Positions 24,031-30,966 of a stretch of DNA of 64,000 bases are shown here, in pieces. Every line of letters begins with the position of its first letter. The first letter of the stretch is position 1. Location: assembly GCF_019396385.1 (NCBI RefSeq), contig NZ_JAHKRN010000004.1:186001-250000 (forward strand), read 5' to 3'. Origin of the DNA: Nonomuraea harbinensis (GTDB lineage Bacteria; Actinomycetota; Actinomycetes; Streptosporangiales; Streptosporangiaceae). The position numbers and the translations under genes are program-made. The notes beneath the pieces are model-generated. The model was not told the origin of the DNA, made no database searches, and was given only the letters and a program-made list of their open reading frames with translations.

Positions 24031-24548
24031 GTCAGGCCCTTCGATCGCTCGCTCGCCGGGAAGCCACCAGGACACTCGACCAGGCGTTCGGTGCCCGCCG
24101 CCACATCCAGCGGTCGTCGTACATGAATCTGTTTCTGCAGATTAAGCGTCGGCGAGTGCGCTGTGAGGGTTCCGTCGCGGTGTGTCGCGAGGGAGAGTTC
24201 ACCGAGGTCGGGACGCTCATCGGCGCCTCCACCGTCGGACACCGGAGGTTGCCGTCCGTGAGGGACGGCAGTCAAAAATGCCTCTAACTGGGTTCATGTG
24301 GCGTATGGGACATGCTTAGATAGGCCAGGCGTCTGAGGCGATGCCCCCGCCGTGCCCCGTGTCACGGCATCCGTCTCGACGCCGATGCTCTGGCTCCGAA
24401 GAAGGGTGACGGCAGGAAGCCCACGACCATCACTCACCTTCTCGCGGGCACCCGGGCTTCCGGTGTCCCCGAGCGCCAGGGCGCGTCTATTCACCATGCC
24501 CCGAGTCGTGACCGCGTCCTGCGACGCATTGGCCCCCTTGGAGGATCT
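24031..24548. other. 518-bp intergenic region without a supported gene
   Basis: This region separates the minus-strand DUF4331 gene from the plus-strand globin operon. It holds the dyad AATCTG-N6-CAGATT at 24126-24143, which could be an operator for either side, and a 7-bp hairpin GCCGTCC/GGACGGC at 24251-24269. GGAGG at 24540-24544 serves the globin gene. Short frames here lack conserved features and look non-coding. Confidence 0.5.
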
Positions 24549-24932
24549 GTGACAACCTCGACGTCCTACTATGACCAGATCGGCGGCGCGCCGGCTGTTC
24601 GCGACGTCGTCGACCTGTTCTACGTGCGGGTCCTCGACGACGCCGACCTCAAGCCCTACTTCGCCGGCATCGACATGCCGAGGCTGAAGCGGCACATGGT
24701 GGTGCTGCTGTGTTCCGTCCTCGGCGGCCCCGAGCCGTACGAGGGCCGCGACCTGGCGGAGGCGCACCGCGGCATGGGCATCACCGCCGACCACTACGCG
24801 AAGGTCGGCGAGATCCTGCTTTCGGTGCTGCAGGGGGCCGGCGTGGGGGACGAGATCCTGCAGCACGTCGTGCTGACCCTGAACAAGGTGGAGTCGTCCA
24901 TCGTGGCCGAACCTGTAGAGACGGCCGACTGA
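24549..24932 (+). CDS. group I truncated haemoglobin
   Basis: A 127-aa 2-on-2 globin. Family landmarks are YYDQIGGAPAVRDVVDLFYVRVL with the B10 Tyr, the LGGPEPYEGRDLAEAH turn with the proximal His in AHRGMGI, and ITADHYAKVGEILL. It probably handles O2 or NO. The GTG start follows GGAGG by 4 nt, and the TGA is directly followed by the GTG of the flavohaemoglobin gene, so the two globins are made together. Confidence 0.9.
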   Translation: MTTSTSYYDQIGGAPAVRDVVDLFYVRVLDDADLKPYFAGIDMPRLKRHMVVLLCSVLGGPEPYEGRDLAEAHRGMGITADHYAKVGEILLSVLQGAGVGDEILQHVVLTLNKVESSIVAEPVETAD

Positions 24933-26054
24933 GTGGACGCGCAAGCTCTGAAAGACAGCTGGCGCCTCGTCGCCCGGTCAGGCGACCAGGTGCCGCTGTA
25001 CTTCTACTCGGCCCTGTTCCTGATGAACCCGGAGACGAGGGACCTGTTCCCGGTGTCGATGGCGAGCCAGCGCGACCGGCTCGTCAGCGCGCTCGGGCAC
25101 ATCGTCAGCAACGTCGACCGGGTGGAGGAGCTGGTCCCGTTCCTGCAGCAGCTCGGCCGGGACCACCGCAAGTTCGCCGTGGTGACGGAGCACTACCCGG
25201 CCGTCGGCAGGGCGCTGCTCGCCACCCTGGAGCACTTCATAGGCGACCGGTGGACGCCCGCCCTCGCCGAGGACTGGACGAAGGCGTACAGCCTGGTGGC
25301 CCAGGTGATGACGGACGCCGCCGCGGACGCGTCCAGGACCACCCCGCCCTGGTGGGAGGGCGAGATCATCAGCCACGAGACCCCCGCCCTCGGCATCGCG
25401 GTGATCAGGGCGCGGCTGAACTACCAGTACGGCTACCGTCCCGGCCAGTCGGCGTCGATCGCGCATCCCATGCGGCCGCGCGTCTGGCGTTTCTACTCCT
25501 TCGCCAACGCGCCGCGCCAGGACAACACCATCGACCTGCACGTCCGCATGGTCGACGGCGGCGTGCTGAGCGCCGCCCTGGTCATGGGCGCGCGGCGCGG
25601 CGACGTCCTGCGCGTGGGAGCGCCCGTGGGAGACCGGCTGAGCCTCACCCCCGAGATCACCGGCGACCTGCTCCTCATCGCGGGCGGCACCGGCCTCGCG
25701 CCGCTGAAGGCGCTGGTGGAACAGGTGATGTACGAAGGCCCGTCACGGAAGGTCGACGTCGTCGTCGGCGCCCGGACGTCCCGGGAGCTGTACGACCTCG
25801 AAGCGCTGTCCAAGATGGCCGCGGAGCACCCCTGGCTGACCGTCGTCCCGGCCGTCTCCAACGACCCCTTCTACCGGGGCGTCCGCGGCAACGCCGTGGA
25901 CGTCGCGCTCCAGGCATGGCGTGGCCAGCAGGTCTTCGTCTGCGGCTCCACGGAGATGGCTCAGAGCACCGTCGGACGACTGCTGGACGCGGGCGTGCCC
26001 TCCGAGCGGATCCACTTCGACGAGTTCACGAGCGACAAAGGCGGGGAGTCATGA
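24933..26054 (+). CDS. flavohaemoglobin (nitric oxide dioxygenase-like)
   Basis: A 373-aa fusion. The globin domain (1-130) has B10 Tyr25 (FYSALF), E7 Gln46 and the proximal His78 (GRDHRKF). The ferredoxin-reductase part has the FAD motif RFYSFANAP, and the NAD(P)H site GGTGLAPLKALVEQV followed by FVCGSTEMAQST. Such proteins oxidise NO to nitrate. It is shorter than E. coli Hmp (396 aa). Between a truncated globin and a DivIVA-domain gene with no spacing on either side, it belongs to a three-gene unit. Confidence 0.9.
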   Translation: MDAQALKDSWRLVARSGDQVPLYFYSALFLMNPETRDLFPVSMASQRDRLVSALGHIVSNVDRVEELVPFLQQLGRDHRKFAVVTEHYPAVGRALLATLEHFIGDRWTPALAEDWTKAYSLVAQVMTDAAADASRTTPPWWEGEIISHETPALGIAVIRARLNYQYGYRPGQSASIAHPMRPRVWRFYSFANAPRQDNTIDLHVRMVDGGVLSAALVMGARRGDVLRVGAPVGDRLSLTPEITGDLLLIAGGTGLAPLKALVEQVMYEGPSRKVDVVVGARTSRELYDLEALSKMAAEHPWLTVVPAVSNDPFYRGVRGNAVDVALQAWRGQQVFVCGSTEMAQSTVGRLLDAGVPSERIHFDEFTSDKGGES

Positions 26055-26698
26055 CGGCAGAGATGCCTTGGGGAGATCACCCGGAGCGCGAACGCCAGCC
26101 TCTCACCCCGGATCGGGTACGCAAGCAGGAGTTCTCGCGCACACCGCTCGGACGCCGCGGCTACAGCGAGGACGAGGTGCGCTCGTTCCTGTACCGGGTC
26201 GCGGAGGACATGGCGGCCGGGGACAAGGAGAAGGCGGACCTGCGGGCGTACATCGACCGTCTGAAGCAGTGGTACAAGGACCACGGCGTCAGCGTCGAGC
26301 ACGCCGCTCCCCAGCAGGCCCTGAGCGTCGACGCGATCAATATCCTCTCCCGCGCCCAGCAGACCGCCGACGTCCAGATCGCGGAGGCGGAAGACTACGC
26401 CCGGCGGATCCTGGGGGAAGCCCGCCAGCAGTACGAGGTGATTCTCACGGAGGCGCAGCGGCAGGCGGAGGAGGCCGCCGACCAGGCGGTCGGCGCCTAC
26501 CGCTCGCGCGGCGGCGAACACGGCGCCGAGGCCGAGGAACTGGAGCGGCAGATCGCCTACCTGCGCACCTTCGCCGACGTCACCCGGGTGCAGCTGCGCG
26601 CCGTGCTGGCAGGGCTGGCCCAGGAGGTCGACAAGCTCGGCACCATCCCTGACCAGGACGGGCAGGTCCTCCACGGCCCCTCACCGGCCCACCGCTGA
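26051..26698 (+). CDS. DivIVA-domain protein in the globin operon
   Basis: A 215-aa, mostly coiled-coil protein. An N-terminal DivIVA domain (about 17-55: LTPDRVRKQEFSRTPL and RRGYSEDEVRSFLYRVAEDM) is followed by long Gln/Ala/Glu-rich helices (AQQTADVQIAEAEDYARRIL; VILTEAQRQAEEAADQAV). DivIVA proteins bind curved membranes and recruit partners to poles or septa. It is too short and too divergent to be the essential DivIVA/Wag31. Its ATG overlaps the flavohaemoglobin stop (ATGA), so it may localise the globin pair (inference). Confidence 0.85.
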   Translation: MTAEMPWGDHPERERQPLTPDRVRKQEFSRTPLGRRGYSEDEVRSFLYRVAEDMAAGDKEKADLRAYIDRLKQWYKDHGVSVEHAAPQQALSVDAINILSRAQQTADVQIAEAEDYARRILGEARQQYEVILTEAQRQAEEAADQAVGAYRSRGGEHGAEAEELERQIAYLRTFADVTRVQLRAVLAGLAQEVDKLGTIPDQDGQVLHGPSPAHR

Positions 26699-26757
26699 CC
26701 GGGCCCGTACGTCTGCCCTGGCGCGGTCGCCGACCACCTTCTCGACGACATCACCGC

Positions 26758-26787
26758 GGCGCCGGCTTCGCCGCCGAAGCGGGCGCC
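26758..26787 (+). terminator. terminator after the globin-DivIVA operon
   Basis: GGCGCC-G-GCTTCG pairs with CGAAGC-G-GGCGCC around a CCGC loop: 12 base pairs broken by a single G.G mismatch, 59 nt after the DivIVA stop. Confidence 0.65.
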
Positions 26788-26876
26788 TGCGGGTGTTCTG
26801 CCCTTGACCGTGTGTCTGCGAGTGTGATCCCTGCACCGGAGCGCACGGGACGGCGCTCGCCCGTAGCATCCCCCTT

Positions 26877-27102
26877 GTGACGGCAGCCGAGGACTTCCAC
26901 ACCTTCCGCAGGACAGTCGAGGCCCGCTCGCTGGAACATCACCAAGCCATGGAGATCGCGCTGGAGCGGGGCTGGTGGGCGATCGCCGGCAGCGTGCTCC
27001 GCATGGAACTCGACTCTTTGATCCGCGTCATCTACCTACTGCACAACCCGAATGCGCGGGACCGCATTTTGGCGTCCTGCGTCACCGGCAACGGATTCAC
27101 CA
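26877..27102 (+). pseudogene. truncated gene for an uncharacterised alpha-helical protein
   Basis: GTG 26877 opens about 74 residues that look genuinely coding (AAEDFHTFRRTVEARSLEHH, ALERGWWAIAGSVLRMELDS, LIRVIYLLHNPNARDRILAS, CVTGNGF). After about 27100 the frame turns into Arg/Pro-rich sequence antisense to another gene. So only the N-terminus remains. TAGCAT at 26864-26869 is a plausible -10 seven bases before the GTG. I do not recognise the family; the helical, Arg/His-rich start could be a HEPN-like protein (weak). Confidence 0.55.
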
Positions 27103-27321
27103 CCCGGCGTCAGCGTCCACGGACGGCTTCATCTCCGGGCCTTGTTGTCCGGCCCACGCGGCTACCTGGCGGATCTTGTCGGCCGGGATCGGCGACAACC
27201 AGGCCCCACGCAGCAGCTCCCACAACTCGTCGCCGATGGAGCCCAACGAGGTCTCGGCCGCATACATGGCCGCCTTCAGCGCCCGGACGCCCTCGGGGAC
27301 CATTCCTTCGAGACCGCCCAC
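27097..27321 (-). pseudogene. 3'-truncated small gene next to the WXG100-like gene
   Basis: From GTG 27321, 3 nt after the stop of the WXG100-like gene, the frame gives GGLEGMVPEGVRALKAAMYA, AETSLGSIGDELWELLRGAW and PADKIRQVAAWAGQQGPEMK, then ends abruptly at 27097 just where the plus-strand gene fragment is also cut. The protein looks like the N-terminal part of a longer WXG100/ESX-linked partner. Both neighbours appear to have lost sequence in one deletion or recombination at about 27.10 kb. Confidence 0.5.
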
Positions 27322-27324
27322 GGC

Positions 27325-27564
27325 TCAGCCGGGGCTGTCGGCAGGGGTACGGGCGAGCAGCGCTCGAAGTTCGTTCACCGTCTCCGTGCAGGCGCTGAGC
27401 AGGACCTGGCGCTGACCGGTGAGCTCCTGGCCGAAGCGCTGCGCGGCCGGCCCGGTCCAGATGTTCTGCGCCATCAGGGCCAACGCCCGATCGAGACTGG
27501 TCCTGGCCTCGTCGGTGAGTTGCTCCGCTCGGCGTAACGCCTGTTCCACTTGCTCCCGGGTCAT
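27325..27564 (-). CDS. small WXG100-like protein
   Basis: A 79-aa helical protein (MTREQVEQALRRAEQLTDEA ... ALMAQNIWTGPAAQRFGQEL ... LSACTETVNELRALLAR). A central W-T-G turn between two amphipathic helices is the hallmark of WXG100 proteins. GAGGGAG is placed 6 nt before the ATG at 27564. The downstream partner gene is truncated, and no EccC-type ATPase is in the window, so a secretion role is only a suggestion. Confidence 0.65.
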   Translation of the reverse strand: MTREQVEQALRRAEQLTDEARTSLDRALALMAQNIWTGPAAQRFGQELTGQRQVLLSACTETVNELRALLARTPADSPG

Positions 27565-27719
27565 GCGCGACTCCCTCGGGCGCGATGATGGGCACGAGGT
27601 CGAGGTGTGACGCCATTGGACTGCGGTGCACACAAGTCAGAGCAACCGAATCGCCGGGATTAGTCTGATATCCACCGCAGGCTCGACGTCCTTCCCCAGC
27701 GCTTCGCCAAGTCAAGGTG

Positions 27720-27769
27720 GCCATCACCATGCGCTGGATCTGGCTCGTACCCTCACAGATCTGCGTGAT
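27720..27769 (-). pseudogene. 50-bp relic of an acyl-CoA dehydrogenase 3' end
   Basis: These 50 bases match 29696-29745, the 3' end of the acyl-CoA dehydrogenase gene, at 48 positions. Read on the minus strand they give ITQICEGTSQIQRMVMA, against ITQIYEGTNQIQRMVMA in the intact enzyme. Homology stops on both sides, so it is a fragment of a second dehydrogenase gene or a recombined copy. Confidence 0.65.
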
Positions 27770-27830
27770 TTCCGACGCCCCGCCCGTCCACCTCAGGAAA
27801 CGCGACCCGAAGCCCTCACCTGACGGGACC

Positions 27831-27856
27831 GAACCTTTCGACGCGTCACCGGCGTC
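27831..27856 (+). promoter_or_regulatory. possible ECF-type promoter upstream of the sigma factor gene
   Basis: GAACC (27831-27835) and CGTC (27853-27856) are 17 nt apart, matching the usual -35/-10 spacing and sequence of many ECF promoters. The predicted start is about 16 nt before the TTG at 27880. This suggests autoregulation. Confidence 0.35.
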
Positions 27857-27879
27857 CGTAACGGTCGAGAGGAGTCATT

Positions 27880-28401
27880 TTGGATCGCAATGACAGCTTC
27901 CGCGAGTTCGTCGCCGCCCATCAGCAGGCGCTGATGCGCACCGCGTACCTGCTCACGGGAGACGCCCACCAGGCCGAGGACCTGCTGCAGAGCGCCCTGT
28001 TGAAGGTGTTCGGCCGCTGGTTCAGGCTGTCGCGCGTCGAGTATCCCGAGGCGTACGCGCGCAAGGTGCTGCTGAATCAGTACATCTCGTGGCGACGGCG
28101 CCGGGTCAGGGCCGAGCTTCCGACCGCCGACCCGCCCGACCGGCTGTACTCGAGCGAGGACTCCACCATCGTGCGGCTCGTCATGCGCCGGGCTCTCATG
28201 CGGCTGCCGCCCCGGCAGCGGGCGGTGATCGTGCTGCGTTACTACGAGGACCGGACCGAACGCGAGACGGCCGAGCTGCTGAACTGCTCGGTCGGCACGG
28301 TGAAGAGCCAGGCCCACTACGCGCTGGCCCGTTTACGCGAGCTGGCGCCCGAACTGGCGCCGAAACTCTCAGACCTGGAAGCAGAGGAGGCCCGCCGATG
28401 A
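27880..28401 (+). CDS. SigE-family RNA polymerase sigma factor
   Basis: A 173-aa ECF-like sigma-70 factor. Region 2 (FREFVAAHQQALMRTAYLLT ... AEDLLQSALLKVFGRW) and region 4 (LPPRQRAVIVLRYYEDRTERETAELLNCSVGTVKSQ) are both complete. The start is TTG 27880 with AGGAG 6 nt upstream; no ATG is available before the conserved part. ATGA overlap couples it to the membrane TolB-like gene, which takes the place where an anti-sigma factor is usually found. Confidence 0.9.
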   Translation: MDRNDSFREFVAAHQQALMRTAYLLTGDAHQAEDLLQSALLKVFGRWFRLSRVEYPEAYARKVLLNQYISWRRRRVRAELPTADPPDRLYSSEDSTIVRLVMRRALMRLPPRQRAVIVLRYYEDRTERETAELLNCSVGTVKSQAHYALARLRELAPELAPKLSDLEAEEARR

Positions 28402-29594
28402 CCTGGCTACGGGACGTGCTCGTCGATCTGGCCGACGACTCTCCGCAGGTGGACCTGGCCGAACGTACGATCGCGGCACATCACCGCAGGCGGCGTACGG
28501 TGGTCTCGCTCCTGGCGGCGGGCATGGTCGTGGTCGTCGCTCTTGGTGCGACGGCCGCCGTCCGGCTGTTGCCCGACAGGCGGCAGGAGGCCGCTTCCAC
28601 GGGCGACCTGCCGGCGCGCGGGGTGGGGCCGCTGAGCCACGCGTACAAGACCTTCTGCGAGCCGGCCCGCGGGGAGGCGCCGAAGGGCTGCAGAGACGGA
28701 GGTTGGCGGGTGGTCACCCGGAGCGGCGAGACCTACCACGTGCCGGACGCGCTGCGCAGCCTCGCTCCCGGCCGCACCGGCCTGCGCGACAGCCCGCTGG
28801 CGATCAGCCGCGACGGCCGCAAGATCGCCTACTACAGCGCCGATGAAGGCACCTTCCAGGTCCGCGACCTGGCCTCGGGCCGGAAGACGACGGCCGCGCA
28901 GAAGGTGCCCAAGAGTCTGTTGGGCAGCGTCTCGCGACTGATGCTGTCTGACGACGGGCGGTTCGTCGCCTTCAGCAAGGTTCCGGACTTCAAGGATCCC
29001 GCGCTGCTCATCGACATGCGTGGCGGGGCCGTCCGCGAGTTGCCCAACCGCTGGGTCCCCATCGGTCTGTCCCCGGACGGCGCGACCATCACCCTCGCGG
29101 AGTACTCGCCGCGATCACGGCTGCGGACGATCTCCAACCTGTGGCCCAGTTCTTCCAAGGGCGACACCACGTCGGTCATCCTGCCGGTGGACTACCACTT
29201 CAGCCCTCTCGCCCCCGATGGCAGAACCGTCGCGGTGATCGAGAACCTCAGCACCGCCGAGCGGCCGTGCCGCCGCGGCGACCTGGCCCTCATGGACACG
29301 CTGACCGGCGAGAAGCGGAAGCCGACCGTCATCAGCGGCCTGCCCGCCGATGTCTCCCAGATCTCGCTGCGCACCTGGCTTAGCGCCGAGGAGGTCACCG
29401 CTCTCACCATGTCCGTGCGGTGCAGGCCGGCGTCCGACGTGCCGGACGACGAGCCCGCGGTGATCGACCAGCCGTACCGGACCATGACCGCGTACGCGGT
29501 GAACGTCAGGACCGGCAAGGCCAGGAAGCTCGCCACGTACAGAGCGCAGGGCTTCTTCGAGATCGTCCTGCCCGGCCCCCCCGGGGCGCTATGA
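28398..29594 (+). CDS. membrane-anchored TolB/beta-propeller-like protein, putative anti-sigma partner
   Basis: A 398-aa protein. Residues 1-33 are cytoplasmic (TWLRDVLVDLADDSPQVDL), 34-58 form one membrane helix, and the external part carries propeller-like repeats such as LAISRDGRKIAYYSADEGTF, LMLSDDGRFVAFSKV and IGLSPDGATITLAEY. Coupled by 4 nt to the SigE-family sigma gene. A cytoplasmic N-terminus plus a sensor-like exterior fits a transmembrane anti-sigma or co-sensor, but no ZAS His/Cys motif is present, so this is inference. Confidence 0.8.
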   Translation: MTWLRDVLVDLADDSPQVDLAERTIAAHHRRRRTVVSLLAAGMVVVVALGATAAVRLLPDRRQEAASTGDLPARGVGPLSHAYKTFCEPARGEAPKGCRDGGWRVVTRSGETYHVPDALRSLAPGRTGLRDSPLAISRDGRKIAYYSADEGTFQVRDLASGRKTTAAQKVPKSLLGSVSRLMLSDDGRFVAFSKVPDFKDPALLIDMRGGAVRELPNRWVPIGLSPDGATITLAEYSPRSRLRTISNLWPSSSKGDTTSVILPVDYHFSPLAPDGRTVAVIENLSTAERPCRRGDLALMDTLTGEKRKPTVISGLPADVSQISLRTWLSAEEVTALTMSVRCRPASDVPDDEPAVIDQPYRTMTAYAVNVRTGKARKLATYRAQGFFEIVLPGPPGAL

Positions 29595-29637
29595 CTCAGG
29601 TGTCAGTGATCAGCTGAACCGGGATCCCGGGACGGCG

Positions 29638-29661
29638 AACCCCGCCCGCCCAGGCGGGGTT
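29638..29661. terminator. bidirectional terminator
   Basis: A perfect 9-bp stem AACCCCGCC/GGCGGGGTT with a 6-nt loop lies between the convergent TolB-like and acyl-CoA dehydrogenase genes. The TT/AA edges help termination on both strands. Confidence 0.75.
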
Positions 29662-29676
29662 CGTGCACGTCAACGA

Positions 29677-30840
29677 CTACTTGAGGAGCTGGCGCGCCAT
29701 CACCATGCGCTGGATCTGGTTCGTACCCTCATAGATCTGCGTGATCTTGGCGTCGCGCATCATGCGCTCCACCGGGAAGTCCTTCGTGTACCCGTACCCG
29801 CCCAGCATCTGCACCGCGTCCACGGTGATCTCCATGGCCGCGTCCGAAGCGGCGCACTTGGCCGCGCTCGACAGGAACGTGAGGTCCTTCTGCGGCTCAC
29901 CCTTCATGGCCCGCTCCGACTTGGCCGCCGCGTGATAGGTGAGCTGCCGCGCCGCCTCCAGCTTCATCGCCATGTCCGCGAGCATGAACTGCACGCCCTG
30001 GAAGTCGGCGACGGCCTTGCCGAACTGCTTGCGCTCCTTGACGTACCCGACCGCGTAGTCCAGCGCCCCCTGCGCGATGCCGAGGGCCTGCGCGGCGATG
30101 GTCACCCGGGTGTGGTCCAGGGTGGCCAGGGCGGTCTTGAATCCGGTCCCTGGCGCGCCGATCATCCGCGACTCGGGGATGCGCACGTCCTCCAGGATCA
30201 CCTGACGCGTCGGGGAGGCCTTGATGCCGAGCTTGCGCTCCTTGGGTCCGAACGAGACACCCTCGTCCGACTTCTCCACCACGAAGGCGGAGATGCCGCG
30301 CGCCCCGGCCGACGGGTCCGTGACGGCCATGACCGTGTAGTACTCCGACACGCCGGCGTTGGTGATCCACATCTTGGTGCCGTTGAGCACGTAGTGGTCG
30401 CCGTCGAGGACGGCGCGGGTCTTCATGGCGGCGGCGTCGGAGCCCGCCTCCGGCTCGGAGAGCGCGTACGAGAACATGGCGTCGCCGCGGGCCACGGCGG
30501 GCAGGTACTGCTGCTTGAGCTCCTCGGAGGCCGACAGCATGATCGGCACGGTGCCGAGCTTGTTCACGGCGGGGATCAGCGAGGAGGAGGCGCAGGCGCG
30601 GGCGACCTCCTCGATGACGATGACGGCGGCCAGCGCGTCGCCGCCGGCTCCCCCGTACGCCTCCGGGACGTGGATGGCGTGCAGGTCGGATGCGACCAGG
30701 GCCTTGTAGACGTCCCAGGGGAACTCCTCGGCCTCGTCCGCCTCCGCGGCGCGGGGGGCGATCTTCTCGTCGGCGAGGGCCCTGACCGTCTCCCGGAGCA
30801 TGTCGTGCTCTTCGGCGGGCGCGTACAGAGGAAAGCTCAT
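29677..30840 (-). CDS. acyl-CoA dehydrogenase
   Basis: A 387-aa FAD flavoenzyme of the butyryl/short-chain type. The FAD/substrate motifs FSYALSEPEAGSDAAAMKTRA and YVLNGTKMWITNAGVSEYYTVMA are intact. The base position is in VQMLGGYGYTKDFPVERMMRDAKITQIYEGTNQIQRMVMAR with Glu in YEGTNQ, as in the main acyl-CoA dehydrogenase family. It likely performs the first step of beta-oxidation or branched-chain amino acid breakdown. Monocistronic, with an operator-like dyad at 30873-30891. Confidence 0.93.
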   Translation of the reverse strand: MSFPLYAPAEEHDMLRETVRALADEKIAPRAAEADEAEEFPWDVYKALVASDLHAIHVPEAYGGAGGDALAAVIVIEEVARACASSSLIPAVNKLGTVPIMLSASEELKQQYLPAVARGDAMFSYALSEPEAGSDAAAMKTRAVLDGDHYVLNGTKMWITNAGVSEYYTVMAVTDPSAGARGISAFVVEKSDEGVSFGPKERKLGIKASPTRQVILEDVRIPESRMIGAPGTGFKTALATLDHTRVTIAAQALGIAQGALDYAVGYVKERKQFGKAVADFQGVQFMLADMAMKLEAARQLTYHAAAKSERAMKGEPQKDLTFLSSAAKCAASDAAMEITVDAVQMLGGYGYTKDFPVERMMRDAKITQIYEGTNQIQRMVMARQLLK

Positions 30841-30872
30841 GCACAGATAGTAGGACGTCCGAGCATCTTGCT

Positions 30873-30891
30873 ACCAACCGGTACGGTTTGT
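30873..30891. promoter_or_regulatory. dyad upstream of acyl-CoA dehydrogenase
   Basis: ACCAACCG-GTA-CGGTTTGT is an inverted repeat with 7 of 8 pairs, centred about 42 bp upstream of the acyl-CoA dehydrogenase ATG. This is the size and look of a TetR-family site. No regulator is adjacent. Confidence 0.4.
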
Positions 30892-30966
30892 GCTTGAGAA
30901 GAGGTGGCACGAAGAAGGGTGGGCGCGGGCCTGTAGCATTCCTCCGCAATGGAAAGGAGCTCACTC

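Noticed and set aside
24294..24944. Minus-strand frame overlapping the truncated globin gene
   Set aside because: The globin on the plus strand has all family landmarks, and the minus-strand product has none.
26699..27880. Possible insertion sequence or integrase remnant in the decay zone
   Set aside because: No transposase motif, terminal inverted repeat or target duplication was found; two truncated genes and an acyl-CoA dehydrogenase fragment explain the region.
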